Of a DNA stretch of 64,000 bases, positions 62,945 through 64,000 are shown piece after piece; the first letter of the stretch is position 1; every line of letters begins with the position of its first letter. The position numbers and the translations under genes were made by a program. The notes beneath the pieces are model-generated. The model had not been told where the DNA came from. It saw nothing but the letters and a program-made list of their open reading frames with translations, and searched no databases. Origin of the DNA: Rhodobacteraceae bacterium EL129 (lineage in GTDB: Bacteria > Pseudomonadota > Alphaproteobacteria > Rhodobacterales > Rhodobacteraceae); contig ONZJ01000002.1 of NCBI GenBank assembly GCA_900313005.1, forward strand, positions 3,569,909 through 3,633,908. The letters are read 5' to 3'.

Positions 62945-63505
62945 ATGGCAGAGCCAAACGAAGACGATTTCCTGGATGATATTGAAAAAGCCATGGAAGA
63001 CGAGTTTGAACAGGATATGGCGGAAATTTCCGAAGAAGAGGCTGAAATAGACACTCTTCGTGCGGAACGGGATGCACTGCAAGACAAGTTCATGCGCGCC
63101 CTTGCAGAGGCAGAAAATGCGCGGAAACGATCTGATAAAGACCGCCGTGAAGCACAGCAATATGGTGGGTCACGTCTGGCGCGAGATATGTTGCCTGTCT
63201 ACGATAACATGAAGCGGGCGCTCGATTCCGTGTCAGACGAACAACGCGAATCGTCAAAGGCACTGATTGAGGGAATTGAACTGACCATGCGCGAATTGCG
63301 CAATGTGTTCGAAAAGCACGGCGTCACGGTTATCACTCCCGCCGTTGGTGACAGGTTTGATCCACAACTGCACGAAGCCATGTTTGAGGCCCCTCTGCCA
63401 GGAACCAAAGCTGGAGATATTATTCAAGTCTCTGCCGAAGGCTTCATGCTACATGATCGGATTTTGCGCCCTGCTCAAGTCGGAGTGTCGTCGCAAACCG
63501 GATAA
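62945..63505 (+). CDS. grpE: Nucleotide exchange factor GrpE
   Basis: 186 residues. The acidic N-terminus and coiled coil (EAEIDTLRAERDALQDKFMR and ALAEAENARKRSDKD) lead to the C-terminal beta domain (VFEKHGVTVITPAVGDRFDP, LHEAMFEAPLPG). GrpE removes ADP from DnaK. Second gene of hrcA-grpE, ended by a strong terminator at 63509-63537. Confidence 0.97.
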   Translation: MAEPNEDDFLDDIEKAMEDEFEQDMAEISEEEAEIDTLRAERDALQDKFMRALAEAENARKRSDKDRREAQQYGGSRLARDMLPVYDNMKRALDSVSDEQRESSKALIEGIELTMRELRNVFEKHGVTVITPAVGDRFDPQLHEAMFEAPLPGTKAGDIIQVSAEGFMLHDRILRPAQVGVSSQTG

Positions 63506-63508
63506 CTG

Positions 63509-63537
63509 TTAGGGGGCCACGTGGCCCCCTAAATTTT
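63509..63537 (+). terminator. Rho-independent terminator after grpE
   Basis: Eleven-base perfect arms (63510-63520 with 63521-63531, TAGGGGGCCAC and its complement) with essentially no loop bases except those forced open, followed by AAATTTTT. It ends the hrcA-grpE operon 4 bases after the grpE stop. Confidence 0.85.
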
Positions 63538-63549
63538 TCAGGACGTCAT

Positions 63550-64000
63550 ATGATACGGCTCACCTCTTTTCTCTTTCTTATCTTAATAATCTGTACTCCC
63601 GTTACAGCTCAGACCAACTATCCTGACTTCAAAGACCTTTACGTAAATGATTTTGGGAGCTTGCTGAGCAGCGCTCAAGAACGTTCCATTCGCACCAAGT
63701 TGAAAGAACTGCGCGACAAACGCGATATCGAGTTTACTGTGGTAACAATCCGCCGATTGTCCGATTACGGACATGAAGAACCTATTGAGCCGTTTGCAAC
63801 GGAGCTCTTCAATGCTTGGGGCGTTGGGAATGCCTATCGCAATGATGGTGTCATGATGTTGGTTTCGCGTGATGACCGGAAGATGCGAATCGAAGTGGGT
63901 TCAGGTTACGGGTCGTCCAAGAATCCTGCGATGAAACGCATTATTGATCGCAAGATCACGCCGCGCTTCAAACAGTCTGAGTATTTTGAAGGTATCTCGG
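63550..64000 (+). CDS. TPM-domain protein (YgcG-like), truncated by the window edge
   Basis: 150 codons are visible from ATG 63550; the frame continues past base 64000. A signal peptide (about 1-21, MIRLTSFLFLILIICTPVTA) precedes the TPM_phosphatase domain: YVNDFGSLLSSAQERSIRTK, EFTVVTIRRL, LFNAWGVGNAYRNDGVMMLV and MRIEVGSGYG. Such proteins are periplasmic or membrane-anchored and linked to membrane or photosystem quality control; the reaction is uncertain. It lies 45 bases after grpE behind a terminator, so it probably has its own promoter. Confidence 0.88.
   Translation, partial: MIRLTSFLFLILIICTPVTAQTNYPDFKDLYVNDFGSLLSSAQERSIRTKLKELRDKRDIEFTVVTIRRLSDYGHEEPIEPFATELFNAWGVGNAYRNDGVMMLVSRDDRKMRIEVGSGYGSSKNPAMKRIIDRKITPRFKQSEYFEGIS

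Noticed and set aside
1-64000. Insertion sequences, prophage, CRISPR, tRNA or rRNA genes
   Set aside because: No transposase, integrase, phage gene, regularly spaced repeat or tRNA-like cloverleaf was seen by eye in the gaps. A tRNAscan or Rfam search was not possible here.

Overview
The window reads as a chromosomal segment of a marine alphaproteobacterium of the Rhodobacteraceae (Roseobacter group). The evidence is the combination of a RegB/SenC/RegA redox regulon, alphaproteobacterial-type AddAB, a DivL-TsaE-AmgK-MurU-AddB-AddA-TrxA gene order, the Maf-AroE-CoaE-DnaQ / HemJ-Rho-MnmE-MnmG-RsmG-ParA-ParB origin block, and a flagellar locus with a MotE-type protein. I see no insertion sequence, prophage, CRISPR array, rRNA or tRNA. 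Almost every base is in a recognisable housekeeping or motility gene, and the interest lies mainly in cis-acting sites and small architectural oddities.

Layout. 1-11.3 kb: flagellar genes. A minus-strand motility operon (fliL, a small membrane protein, motE-like, motA) diverges from a plus-strand MS-ring/C-ring/export operon (fliF, fliH, fliN, fliP). It is followed by minus-strand motB and flgE-flgK-flgL-flgI. 11.4-15.3 kb: a three-subunit molybdenum hydroxylase (FAD, 2Fe-2S and molybdopterin subunits) with a trailing MoaD/ThiS-like gene. 15.5-19.1 kb: hemD, a mitofilin-like protein and hemY. 19.2-22.4 kb: tsaD, gpsA, a YciI-like gene, an EVE-domain gene and a small membrane protein. 22.7-25.8 kb: ahcY with a DUF922 protease-like gene and an extensin-like gene behind it, plus a DUF2853 gene. 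25.9-29.7 kb: an HD hydrolase, an acetyltransferase, then regA and senC diverging from regB. 29.8-40.3 kb: a kinase-less DivL-like PAS protein, tsaE, the amgK-murU peptidoglycan-recycling pair, addBA and trxA. 40.4-44 kb: hslV and hslU separated by a DM13 gene and a DUF2157 gene. 44-51.5 kb: an MFS carrier, smr, mltA, a Tim44-like gene, fxsA, secB, dnaQ, coaE, aroE and maf. 51.5-59.3 kb: the likely replication origin, then hemJ, rho, mnmE, mnmG, rsmG, parA and parB. 59.3-64 kb: hemW, rdgB and rph diverging from hrcA and grpE, then a truncated TPM-domain gene.

The most interesting theme is a cell-cycle circuit visible at the DNA level. The 406-base non-coding stretch between maf and hemJ (51487-51892) has the marks of oriC: a perfect DnaA box, near-perfect boxes, an AT-rich stretch and two GANTC sites. 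It also holds a perfect TTAA-N7-TTAA CtrA box 13 bases from the perfect DnaA box. A second perfect CtrA box lies 46 bases before the gene for the DivL-like PAS protein, a family that controls CtrA. Weaker CtrA-like boxes sit in front of fliL/fliF, motB and possibly flgE. Two perfect 16-bp parS palindromes are built into the first codons of mnmG and rsmG, next to parAB. Together this suggests that origin firing, segregation, motility and the CtrA phosphorelay are wired together in this organism. That is inference from sites and gene neighbourhoods and needs binding data.
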